Part shown: positions 4,790 through 11,149 of the stretch, one piece after another | Numbering within the stretch: position 1 is the first letter of the stretch | How the letters are laid out: each line of letters starts with the position of its first letter | DNA from: a virus | IMG/VR virus record: IMGVR_UViG_3300028394_000287 | Location: 1 to 25,540 of that record | Direction: 5' to 3' (one strand) | Length of the DNA stretch: 25,540 nucleotides | The notes under the pieces: model-generated | Told to the model about the DNA's origin: nothing | Databases searched by the model: none | The model's input: only the letters and a program-made list of their open reading frames with translations | Position numbers and translations under genes: made by a program

Positions 4790-5002
4790 ATGAAACTCTG
4801 TATCGACTGCAAGCAGTTCATCCCAGCACGGGATGACCCCAAGCATCTTATGGCTAAGTGTGGTGCTGACTACAGCATCAACCCAGTCTCTGGTGACAAG
4901 ACCTTCCGCTACGCTTTTGAGCAGCGTGTCTACTCTACTGGCACTTGTCAGCCTGAGGCTCTCCTCTTCATCCCTAAAAACCTAGAGGTCTGCAATGGAT
5001 GA
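4790..5002 (+). CDS. Small zinc-ribbon-like protein, 70 aa
   Basis: ATG after AGGTGA. The product starts MKLCIDCKQFIPARDD and has C4-x2-C7, then Cys24 and a later TGTCQPEALLF segment with Cys53, giving a plausible four-cysteine zinc site. Many phages carry similar short MKLCxDCK proteins of unknown function just upstream of replication or recombination genes. The end overlaps the start of the exonuclease gene by 8 bases, so co-translation is likely. Confidence 0.65.
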   Translation: MKLCIDCKQFIPARDDPKHLMAKCGADYSINPVSGDKTFRYAFEQRVYSTGTCQPEALLFIPKNLEVCNG

Positions 5003-5885
5003 CTTCGCACCCGAAATCCGAAACTCTGCTTGGTGGTCCGGTGATAGCCGTATGGCTGCTAACGGTAAAGCAGCAGAGGCTATCCTCATCAAACAAGGGA
5101 AACTAGAAAGAGAAGAGATCTCTCATCTAGAGAATGTCCGGATGGGTCACGTCATGCAGCCGGTGATCGGCAGGCTGGCACAAGACAGACTCCAGATCGA
5201 ACTCAAAGATGCTGACTACGCTATGACTCATCCTAAAGAGACATGGCTACGTTCGCACTTCGACTTCATCTCTGCTGATGGGACTGCCCTGGTGGAAGCC
5301 AAGAACTATGGTTCACACCAGAGCAAGAAGTTCGATGAAGATGCTGGGATCATGCCTGATGCTGATCGTATCCAGTGCATCCATGAAGCTACTGTGCACG
5401 GTGTCAGCACGGTTTATCTGGCAGTCCTGCTGGGTGGACAGGAGCTGAAGGTCATCAAGGTAGATGTCACTCCTGACATGATGTTGGAGCACGTTCAGTG
5501 GTGCGCTAAGTGGTGGGGCTATGTTGCCAGCGACACTCAGCCAGACCCTGAGACTGTCGAGCAATGCAAGATGTCCTGGCCGGTCTCTGAAAGCCTCTAC
5601 GCTCTAGCGAATGCAGATCTAGAAACCTACTGTGGTCAGTTGTCTCTGGCCTCTAAACAGCGCAAGGATCTAGAAGAGTATGAGGAGAAGCTCAAGACCA
5701 GGATCATGTCGTTCATGGGCAGTAGGGACGTTCTAGCCACGATGGACGGTAACGTGTTGGCTACTTGGAAGTCAGCCAAGTCATCACAGAAGTTTGATGT
5801 CAAGGCATTCCAGAATGCTTACCCTCAGATGTACGAACAATTTGTCCGGGAAGCCCCCGGCTCTAGAAGGTTCTTGATTAAATGA
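4995..5885 (+). CDS. YqaJ-type viral recombinase/exonuclease (PD-(D/E)XK)
   Basis: 296 residues; ATG preceded by AGAGG and overlapping the previous gene. The domain is RecE/lambda-exonuclease-like. There is a conserved N-terminal RNSAWWSGDSRMAANG segment (9-24), a motif I region GHVMQP (51-56), the catalytic Asp in SHFDF (Asp90), the EAK signature (Glu101-Lys103), and a conserved Gln in RIQCIHE (Gln127). The enzyme would resect 5' strands of double-stranded DNA to give 3' tails for the annealing protein encoded next but one. In motif I the usual Glu appears as Gln55, which is odd. The C-terminal 90 residues (KQRKDLEEYEEKLKTRI...) are a coiled segment seen in this family. Confidence 0.85.
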   Translation: MDDFAPEIRNSAWWSGDSRMAANGKAAEAILIKQGKLEREEISHLENVRMGHVMQPVIGRLAQDRLQIELKDADYAMTHPKETWLRSHFDFISADGTALVEAKNYGSHQSKKFDEDAGIMPDADRIQCIHEATVHGVSTVYLAVLLGGQELKVIKVDVTPDMMLEHVQWCAKWWGYVASDTQPDPETVEQCKMSWPVSESLYALANADLETYCGQLSLASKQRKDLEEYEEKLKTRIMSFMGSRDVLATMDGNVLATWKSAKSSQKFDVKAFQNAYPQMYEQFVREAPGSRRFLIK

Positions 5886-6067
5886 ATGATGAAGTCAATG
5901 ATGATGATGTGTGGCATCTCTACCGTGCGTTAGCGATGGCCGCATTTATAATCAAGAGGGAGAATCCTTATCATCATCAGAGTAAACAGATGATCAAGGA
6001 CTCTGCCAGTGAATATGCCAATCTTATGTGTGAAGGATTAAATGATGAGCAACCTAATACCCGTTAA
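5882..6067 (+). CDS. Hypothetical 61-aa protein between exonuclease and annealing protein
   Basis: ATGA overlap with the exonuclease stop. The product begins MNDEVNDDDVWHLYRALAMA: an acidic N-terminus, a short hydrophobic helix (WHLYRALAMAAFIIK), then a polar helical tail. Not recognised. Its 3' end overlaps the following gene by about 23 bases. Position within the recombination operon hints at an accessory role, nothing more. Confidence 0.6.
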   Translation: MNDEVNDDDVWHLYRALAMAAFIIKRENPYHHQSKQMIKDSASEYANLMCEGLNDEQPNTR

Positions 6068-6893
6068 TGACATCCAGACAATGGCTCTCGCTGTTGTCAA
6101 GTCTGGCCTATTTGGGATGAAGACAGTAGAACAAGCTACTGCTCTCATGCTGATCGCCCAGGCTGAAGGCTATCACCCCGCGTTAGCAGCGCGTGACTAT
6201 CACATCATCCAAGGTCGACCAACCCTGAAAGCAGAAACCATGATGGCAAGATTTCAGCAGCAGGGCGGCAAGGTCGAGTGGAAGATTTTGACTGATGAAG
6301 AAGTTACTGCCACTTTCTCTCACCCTTCCGGTGGATCTGCAACCATCACCTGGACGTTTGAGCAGGCAAAGAAGGCAGGACTAACTGGCAAGGACAACTG
6401 GAAGAACTATCCTCGTGCGATGCTCCGTGCACGGGTGGTATCGGAAGGTATCAGGACGGTCTTCCCAGGCGTTGTGCTGGGCGTCTACACACCTGAGGAA
6501 GTTCAGGACATACCTACACAACCACAGGTCAAAGACATGGGTTCTGCAGTCTTTGTAGAACCTTCTGCAAACGATTCTGCAGAAGCGCAGAAGCCTGACC
6601 ATCCCTTTTCACTCTTTCTCTCAGATGGAAGTGTCTACAAAGGCTACCCGGATTTCCCCGAGTACATGGAAGGCATTAGGTCTATGGTTGCGAAGATAAC
6701 CAACTCCTCGAAATTCACTGAAGAGGAAAAGAAGCAGAAGATCACCAGTCTGCTTACTGCCAATAGCAAGCAGATAGATTCCCTGCCTGCTCTGTCTAAG
6801 GTTCAGCTCAAGGCTGCTCTTATCGGGGAGGGATCGAACCTCCCAAACGCAATACGGGAACCGTCAGACCAGGAGATATTAGAGGAACTGTGA
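6045..6893 (+). CDS. RecT-like single-strand annealing protein
   Basis: 282 residues from the ATG at 6045; an ATG one codon earlier is also possible, but AAGGA (6033-6037) spaces better with 6045. The first 145 residues carry the pattern of phage RecT-type proteins: SGLFGMKTVEQATALMLIAQ, then YHPALAARDYHIIQGRPTLK, KAETMMARFQQQGG, and a region ending MLRARVVSEGIRTVFPGVV. These proteins coat single-stranded DNA and anneal complementary strands. The C-terminal half (about 165-282) is variable and charged. With the YqaJ-type exonuclease upstream and the SSB-like protein downstream it completes a Red-type recombination set. Confidence 0.78.
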   Translation: MSNLIPVNDIQTMALAVVKSGLFGMKTVEQATALMLIAQAEGYHPALAARDYHIIQGRPTLKAETMMARFQQQGGKVEWKILTDEEVTATFSHPSGGSATITWTFEQAKKAGLTGKDNWKNYPRAMLRARVVSEGIRTVFPGVVLGVYTPEEVQDIPTQPQVKDMGSAVFVEPSANDSAEAQKPDHPFSLFLSDGSVYKGYPDFPEYMEGIRSMVAKITNSSKFTEEEKKQKITSLLTANSKQIDSLPALSKVQLKAALIGEGSNLPNAIREPSDQEILEEL

Positions 6894-6935
6894 GTGGTTT
6901 CCATCGTATAGGTCAAATCAACATTAGAGGTTTTA

Positions 6936-7265
6936 ATGAGCTACGACAAAAAAGAATATCCAGTGACCCCCGGCAAAACAATTCTTTTCTCGAAAGATCC
7001 CTCCCAAAAGAAGAACCCTAATTCTCCAGACTGGGACGGCGATTTAGTTCTCACCAGATCGTATACCGAGGGTCAAACCCTCAAGCTATCTATCTGGAAG
7101 TCTATGGCTAAGAACGGGAAAGAGTACTTCACTGTCAAAGAAAATACATACTTCAAAGACAAGGAGCTGACCGATAATGCTCCCAAGGAAATTCCTGCTC
7201 AGTACAAGCCTTATGGCGGGAGTTTCAAGAAGCCGGTTGATGACGATAGCGACGTGCCTTTTTGA
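6936..7265 (+). CDS. SSB-like protein with an acidic DDDSDVPF C-terminal tail
   Basis: 109 residues; ATG after AGAGG. The central part (DWDGDLVLTRSYTEGQTLKL, then SIWKSMAKNGKEYFTVK) has the strand/turn pattern of a small OB-like fold. The last eight residues, DDDSDVPF, closely resemble the bacterial SSB C-terminal tip (acidic residues ending in Pro-Phe), which docks host repair and replication proteins such as exonuclease I and RecQ. It lacks strong similarity to canonical SSB that I can recognise, so the tail plus genomic context carry the call. It sits between the annealing protein and a small nuclease-like gene. Confidence 0.65.
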   Translation: MSYDKKEYPVTPGKTILFSKDPSQKKNPNSPDWDGDLVLTRSYTEGQTLKLSIWKSMAKNGKEYFTVKENTYFKDKELTDNAPKEIPAQYKPYGGSFKKPVDDDSDVPF

Positions 7266-7573
7266 TGACTCCAACCCAGAGGTCTTTAGAGTACCTGCGT
7301 GAGCAAGGCTATCTCTGCGCCGTAGTTGAGAAGTGGAACCCACACGCTCGGATACGGCAGGATCTCTGGGGATGGTGCGATATCTTGGCTATCCGTAAGA
7401 ATGAGGTTCTGGCAGTTCAGGTCACTGCATCTGGAGTGTCAAACCGTATCAAGAAGATCACTGCATCTGAGACGGTAGGGCCGGTCAGGGAAGCAGGAAT
7501 CAGGATAGAAGTACACGGGTGGCGGAAGAACTCCGCCGGTAAATATGTAATGAGGATTGAGGATATATCGTGA
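7265..7573 (+). CDS. Small PD-(D/E)XK nuclease-like protein
   Basis: 102 residues from the ATG at 7265, which overlaps the previous stop (TGATG); an in-frame TTG one codon upstream is less likely. EKWNPHARIRQDLWGWCDIL (about 22-41) and LAVQVTASGVSNR (49-61) follow the layout of a compact restriction-like fold: Asp33/Asp39, then a strand ending in the second motif. In this protein that motif is Q52-V-T54 rather than E-x-K, a known degeneracy in some relatives but possibly inactivating. Basic residues after it (RIKKITASE) may bind DNA. It could be a resolvase-like or repair nuclease; family-level call only. Confidence 0.55.
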   Translation: MTPTQRSLEYLREQGYLCAVVEKWNPHARIRQDLWGWCDILAIRKNEVLAVQVTASGVSNRIKKITASETVGPVREAGIRIEVHGWRKNSAGKYVMRIEDIS

Positions 7574-8301
7574 CTAGTCTATTTGTAGCCACACCTATGT
7601 ACGGTGGGATGTGCACAGGGTTCTACCTGCAATCAATGCTTGCACTCGTGAGTGTTGCCAAGCAGGCAGAGGTAGAAGTCTCCTGCTCTTTCATGTTCAA
7701 CGAGTCATTGATTCAGAGAGCCAGGAACGGTCTTGCGCATCAGTTCTTGAAGACCAACTGCACTCACCTGATGTTCATTGATGCTGACATCCGGTTCGAT
7801 GCCAACGACATCCTGTCAATGGTTGCAGCAGACAAGGACATCATCTGTGGTCTCTACCCTAAGAAAGAGATCAACTGGCAGCAGGTAGCACTATCAGCCG
7901 CTGCTGGTGTACCCGTGGATCAACTCAAGAACCACACGGGTGCGATGGTGGTTAACCTAGTAGGCCAGGAAGGAGAGGTGATCGTTCCTCAGAACGAGCC
8001 TCTGGAGATCGTCAACGGTGGCACTGGTTTCATGCTCATCAAGCGTGAGGTGTTTGAATCACTCAAGCCTTTTGTAGCCACCTACCACAATGATGTTCTG
8101 GACACGGCAGGAGAGTTCAAGCCGGACCTTATGCACGAGTACTTCCCGGTCATGGTCGAGGACGGGCGATTGCTCTCAGAAGACTTTGCTTTCTGCACAA
8201 TCGCTCGCAGGCAAGGATTCCAAATCTGGGCTGCTCCCTGGGTCCGTCTGGGCCACTACGGGAGCTACCTGTTTGAAGGATCACTTATTCCTGCGCCGTG
8301 A
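7570..8301 (+). CDS. Glycosyltransferase, GT-A-like, GTG start
   Basis: 243 residues starting with GTG at 7570 in a GTGA overlap, with GAGGAT upstream. The N-terminus SLFVATPMYGGMCTGFY and NESLIQRARN (44-53) match nucleotide-sugar binding segments of phage-borne family-2-like transferases. FIDADIRFD (69-77) gives a DAD metal site (Asp71, Asp73). GTGFMLIKREVF (151-162), SEDFAFC (203-209) and a late His229 complete the usual set. Likely role: adding sugar to host surface glycans, virion proteins or DNA; the acceptor is unknown. Its 3' end overlaps a small gene on the other strand by 21 bases, where the early and late arms converge. Confidence 0.78.
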   Translation: MTSLFVATPMYGGMCTGFYLQSMLALVSVAKQAEVEVSCSFMFNESLIQRARNGLAHQFLKTNCTHLMFIDADIRFDANDILSMVAADKDIICGLYPKKEINWQQVALSAAAGVPVDQLKNHTGAMVVNLVGQEGEVIVPQNEPLEIVNGGTGFMLIKREVFESLKPFVATYHNDVLDTAGEFKPDLMHEYFPVMVEDGRLLSEDFAFCTIARRQGFQIWAAPWVRLGHYGSYLFEGSLIPAP

Positions 8302-8430
8302 CTTCTTAGCGGTCTTGGCAGACTTTCGGAAAGCCTCGGCAGTTGGGAATCCCTTCTGCCCAGGCCTCTTCGCAGGAAGACCTAACTTCCTACGTCTGTT
8401 GATGTTGTAGTACAGACCTTTCTTGACCAT
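8281..8430 (-). CDS. Small basic phage protein, 49 aa
   Basis: A complete frame on the complement from ATG (8428-8430) to TGA (8281-8283), with AGGGA at good spacing. The product runs MVKKGLYYNINRRRKLGLPA, then GQKGFPTAEAFRKSAKTAKK and ends SRRRNK. This matches a small, very basic protein (KKGLYxNI...PTAxAFKxSAKTAKK) that I recall from many phages, function unknown, perhaps DNA-associated or virion-packaged. It is the last gene of the leftward block. Its start lies 41 bases inside the upstream methyltransferase gene, and its end overlaps the glycosyltransferase gene on the opposite strand by 21 bases. Confidence 0.75.
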   Translation of the reverse strand: MVKKGLYYNINRRRKLGLPAKRPGQKGFPTAEAFRKSAKTAKKSRRRNK

Positions 8431-9049
8431 CTCGTATCCCTAAAACATCTGGGTTAACGTAGGCCACATCGCCACAGATCAGCCTGTCACCCAGTACAGG
8501 CTCACCCTTCTCTAACAGTACCAGAGAGTTCTGGAACTCTATACGCCTGACCGAGTGGTTAATCTTGGTCTTGCCGTTCACAGCCGCTATAAAGCCTGCG
8601 AAGAACTGGATGGCGTTGCTGCCATACCCTGGCATCCACATGGTGTGGAAGTCCTCCACAACGTAGACGCCACCGTCATTGAGCTTGGGCCACCAGCGAT
8701 TCCAGTTTTCAATGATGTCAGATGCCTGATGCGATCCATCATCAATGATGACATCGAAGGTGTCTTCCAACTCAACTGTCTTGGAGTCACCTATCACCAC
8801 CTCAATACGCTGATCATCAAACTTCAAATCAGCGCACTTGGGATCAACGTCGATCCCGACAATCTTCTCTGCTTTCCAAAAGTACTTAGCCCAGGTCTCT
8901 AGTGACCCGCCGTTCTGTACTCCGATCTCCAGCAAGTTGATCTTGCTGTCCTGTAGATACCATAACTTGTCATCATAGAAACTTAGATATGTTGACCACT
9001 TGTCCGAGACTTTCCCGGTCTTGATACGATGAATAGTTGCTAACGACAT
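8390..9049 (-). CDS. Class I SAM-dependent methyltransferase (macrocin O-methyltransferase-like)
   Basis: 219 residues from the ATG at 9049, which has AGGAG at 9-base spacing; a GTG at 9091 and an ATG at 9055 are alternatives. Motifs from the N-terminus: LLEIGVQNGGS (39-49) for SAM binding, GIDVDP (65-70) with the acidic residue contacting ribose, IGDS (86-89), DVIIDDGSH (99-107) and VVEDFHT (130-136). The IIDDGSH...VxED pattern is typical of demethylmacrocin/macrocin-type sugar O-methyltransferases. Likely substrate: a sugar on a glycan, perhaps one made with the convergent glycosyltransferase. It overlaps both neighbours (10 and 41 bases) in the late block after the lysis genes. Confidence 0.78.
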   Translation of the reverse strand: MSLATIHRIKTGKVSDKWSTYLSFYDDKLWYLQDSKINLLEIGVQNGGSLETWAKYFWKAEKIVGIDVDPKCADLKFDDQRIEVVIGDSKTVELEDTFDVIIDDGSHQASDIIENWNRWWPKLNDGGVYVVEDFHTMWMPGYGSNAIQFFAGFIAAVNGKTKINHSVRRIEFQNSLVLLEKGEPVLGDRLICGDVAYVNPDVLGIRDGQERSVLQHQQT

Positions 9050-9261
9050 CCCCATCTTCTCCTGGCTGCTTTCCCGCGCTCCCCCGTCCACCCTCTTGAA
9101 CGGGCGCAGAAACTCTTGTGGCGCGGTCCTGACTTGGTAGGAGCTTGCAGGTTAGAACCAGCAGCACGAGCCTTGGCTCTACCCTTGGCAGTCAGTCCAG
9201 CACCACGGCTGGCAGGTAGCTTCTCACCCCTGCCAACACTTAAATTAGGGAACTTCTTCAT
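9040..9261 (-). CDS. DUF6321-like phage protein, 73 aa
   Basis: ATG at 9261 overlapping the lysozyme stop (ATGA). The product begins MKKFPNLSVGRGEKLPASRG, continues AGLTAKGRAKARAAGSNLQA, then GPRHKSFCARSRGW and ends ARRRWGCR. The RGEKLPxSxGAGLTxKGRAKxxxxxGSNLxAP...SFCAR pattern matches small basic proteins annotated as DUF6321 in many phages. Function unknown; the charge and late position make a virion or DNA-associated role possible. Confidence 0.75.
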   Translation of the reverse strand: MKKFPNLSVGRGEKLPASRGAGLTAKGRAKARAAGSNLQAPTKSGPRHKSFCARSRGWTGERGKAARRRWGCR

Positions 9262-9704
9262 AGCAGATCAGCCTCCGCTTGCCTGCGTTTCAGTAGGCCG
9301 GGGAGAACCTTGCCTCCACCCTTGCACCACTTTAACAATTCTACCTTGGCTTCTTCCCAATTCTGCTCGTTAATTTTCTTTTTGAGCGTGGAAGTCTGTA
9401 GCTTTCCCACACCCAGGTTGTAAGCAAAGTCTACGATAGCGTTAAGTCTTCTTGTGTCCGTTATTAGGCCAGGACAGTGGCGCAAGGCTCCCAGTAAATA
9501 GGTGTGCCTTAGTTCGTAATCCAATAGCGCCTGCGCCTGTTCTCGCGTCATTGGCTGGTCTTGCAAAGTCACCCGTTTGCCGTTGCTGTACTGGGTCGAC
9601 CCGAAACCAATTGTTGGTATCGAGGCAGGACAAAGGTACGGCGACCCTCGGAAACCTTCGAAACGCTGGCATAGACCTATTGCTATAGAGAGATCAAAGT
9701 CCAC
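9258..9704 (-). CDS. Endolysin: T4-type lysozyme (GH24)
   Basis: 148 residues, GTG start at 9704, overlapping the holin end by 11 bases. The active-site segment RFEGFRGSPYLCPASIPTIG places Glu16, Cys25 and Thr31 at the T4 lysozyme Glu-Asp-Thr spacing (9 and 6). Cys replaces Asp, as known from P1-type lysozymes. ALLDYELR, VDFAYNLGVG and the C-terminal GLLKRRQAEADLL are also family features. It would cleave the MurNAc-GlcNAc bonds of peptidoglycan. No signal peptide or N-terminal anchor is present, so release should depend on the holin encoded just upstream. Confidence 0.92.
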   Translation of the reverse strand: MDFDLSIAIGLCQRFEGFRGSPYLCPASIPTIGFGSTQYSNGKRVTLQDQPMTREQAQALLDYELRHTYLLGALRHCPGLITDTRRLNAIVDFAYNLGVGKLQTSTLKKKINEQNWEEAKVELLKWCKGGGKVLPGLLKRRQAEADLL

Positions 9705-10188
9705 GCTTGGAGAGCGTCCTGTCGAGGAACCAGTAGTTCAACGTGCCTGACACGAGAGCAGAGAAGTCTGCACTCATCATCAGTTTGAAGACCTCTGTTG
9801 GCTCCATCCCGGTACGCCATGAAGAATAGCCCATCCAGAGGTGTACGCAGGACCAAACCAACAAGATCCAGTAAGTGACAACAGGGCGCACACTAGCAGA
9901 CAAGGAAGCAGCAAATCCACCAGCAGCCTTAACCATTTCTGTCTGCTGATTGATAGCGTTGTTAAACGCATCCATAACCCCTGCATCAACTGTAGCCTCG
10001 TGCTGTGCGCCGATCTCGGCCATCTTCTGCTGGCCTCTCTGCGCCTCCAGCTCGCACTGGCGGTTGAACATTTCTAGTTCATGGCCGCGCTCGTTCTTCT
10101 TGTCTAGGAACTTCAGGACCTCTGGCGCCAGACGGAAGATGCCGCCCAGCAAGGAACCAAAGATGCCACCAGACAAGAGTTCAAGCAT
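9694..10188 (-). CDS. Holin, 3TM family
   Basis: 164 residues; ATG in a TAATG overlap with the preceding gene. There are three hydrophobic segments: the glycine-rich N-terminus (about 6-20), PVVTYWILLVWSCVHLWMGY (102-121) and SALVSGTLNYWFLD (143-156). A charged amphipathic stretch (29-70) lies between the first two. The SVRPVVTYW motif at the second segment is typical of the GTA/phage 3TM holin family. It would permeabilise the inner membrane at a set time to release the lysozyme, whose gene overlaps its 3' end. Confidence 0.8.
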   Translation of the reverse strand: MLELLSGGIFGSLLGGIFRLAPEVLKFLDKKNERGHELEMFNRQCELEAQRGQQKMAEIGAQHEATVDAGVMDAFNNAINQQTEMVKAAGGFAASLSASVRPVVTYWILLVWSCVHLWMGYSSWRTGMEPTEVFKLMMSADFSALVSGTLNYWFLDRTLSKRGL

Positions 10189-10538
10189 TACCTACCTTCA
10201 CCTGGAGTGACATACACGTTAGCAGTTCCGGCTTCAGTGATGTAGGTTATGAACACGTTTGCAGAAGAAGAACACTGTGGGCCACTTAAGACAATAGATT
10301 CTGCTGGACGAATAGGAACACCGTAGTTGCCAGACGTAGCGTTGGCTACAGCAGCATTGTTCCCGCTGGTCGCAGAGATCCTAACGTACACCGGCTGACC
10401 AGTAGCAGCAGGTTCATGGTTGACAAACAGATACTGACCGCTAGGGCTGTCAGCATAGATGTTTGCACTCTTGTTGGTTACGTTACCAGTCAGAACAAAC
10501 GTCCTGCCCATAGGGTAGAAAGCGCCATTGATAGACAT
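10188..10538 (-). CDS. Hypothetical beta-rich structural protein, 116 aa
   Basis: ATG in a TAATG overlap; stop in another TAATG overlap with the holin gene. The sequence (MSINGAFYPMGRTFVLTGNV...) is rich in Ser, Thr, Asn, Val and Ala with alternating hydrophobics, as in beta-sandwich virion decoration or tail proteins. A central VRISATSGNNAAVANATSGN stretch is low in charge. No family recognised. The late-operon position supports a structural role. Confidence 0.6.
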   Translation of the reverse strand: MSINGAFYPMGRTFVLTGNVTNKSANIYADSPSGQYLFVNHEPAATGQPVYVRISATSGNNAAVANATSGNYGVPIRPAESIVLSGPQCSSSANVFITYITEAGTANVYVTPGEGR

Positions 10539-10756
10539 TAGTAAATCCTCTTCCCGCCGCCACTAGTGGGGCTTTGCTTGGTGTCGTAGTACCCGTCACC
10601 ACAGAAAGGAATGATGGAACGGAAACCACCCTTGGGCATCTGCCCTGGCTCCCACTTCACCATGTGAGGGCTACCGTCCTGTGGAATTTGGGGACGGAAG
10701 GGACTGGCAACCTGCTGGTTTAGATCATGGTCCCGTTGCTGGGGTCGATTCTTCAT
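10538..10756 (-). CDS. Hypothetical 72-aa proline- and glycine-rich protein
   Basis: ATG at 10756, inside the 3' end of the upstream gene. The product begins MKNRPQQRDHDLNQQVASPF and is rich in Pro, Gln and Gly, with GGFRSIIPFCGDGYYDTKQS near residues 43-62. It is probably largely extended and resembles other small late phage proteins I cannot place. It ends in a TAATG junction with the next gene. Confidence 0.55.
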   Translation of the reverse strand: MKNRPQQRDHDLNQQVASPFRPQIPQDGSPHMVKWEPGQMPKGGFRSIIPFCGDGYYDTKQSPTSGGGKRIY

Positions 10757-10946
10757 TTCGGTGCTCCTTGGCAGTGACTATAAGGTAACAAAAGACAACA
10801 TAGATGCCCAGTGTCGCCACTCGCTCCCACGTTGGTTCCCACATTGTCCAGCATCCTAGACCACACGAGGTCAGCAGGGCCAGAATGGTAATAAGCCTGT
10901 CCGTCACCACGGTCAAGGCTAGTTTGATCAATTGAATGGCTTCCAT
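10725..10946 (-). CDS. Small membrane protein, 73 aa
   Basis: ATG at 10946. Two hydrophobic segments: about 5-30 (LIKLALTVVTDRLITILALL and following) and 43-59 (VATLGIYVVFCYLIVTA), with WTMWEPTWER between them and a charged tail after. It overlaps the next gene by 32 bases. Its place a few genes before the holin makes a lysis accessory role (antiholin or second holin) possible, but no family motif confirms it. Confidence 0.6.
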   Translation of the reverse strand: MEAIQLIKLALTVVTDRLITILALLTSCGLGCWTMWEPTWERVATLGIYVVFCYLIVTAKEHRNEESTPATGP

Positions 10947-10951
10947 ATAGA

Positions 10952-11149
10952 TTACTCATCGTCATCATTCATAAAACCCGTACCCCAGTCAGAACCCTCG
11001 TCTTTCAGGCGCAGGGCTTCCAACTTCAGCGCACGGTCGATAACCTTCATCTTAGCATCAAGACTGGCTTCCGGGTCAGAGATGGTCACGCGCAGCATAT
11101 CTGCGATGGCTTTCTCCAACTCTGTACTGATGCCACGTTTCTTGCTCAT
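10952..11149 (-). CDS. Small helical protein, 65 aa (possible small terminase-type)
   Basis: ATG at 11149 overlapping the upstream stop (ATGA). The product begins MSKKRGISTELEKAIADMLR and continues with DPEASLDAKMKVIDRALKLE, an all-helical stretch, before an acidic C-terminus GFMNDDDE. The short helical design with an acidic tail resembles T7-type small terminase or maturase subunits and similar small proteins found near them. The assignment is weak: the large terminase lies at the other end of the window and no helix-turn-helix is obvious. Confidence 0.6.
   Translation of the reverse strand: MSKKRGISTELEKAIADMLRVTISDPEASLDAKMKVIDRALKLEALRLKDEGSDWGTGFMNDDDE

Noticed and set aside
1-8301. Integrase, attachment site or lysogeny switch
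   Set aside because: No recombinase or CI/Cro-type helix-turn-helix gene was recognised, so a temperate lifestyle is not supported by this window, though dyads suggest some repressor.
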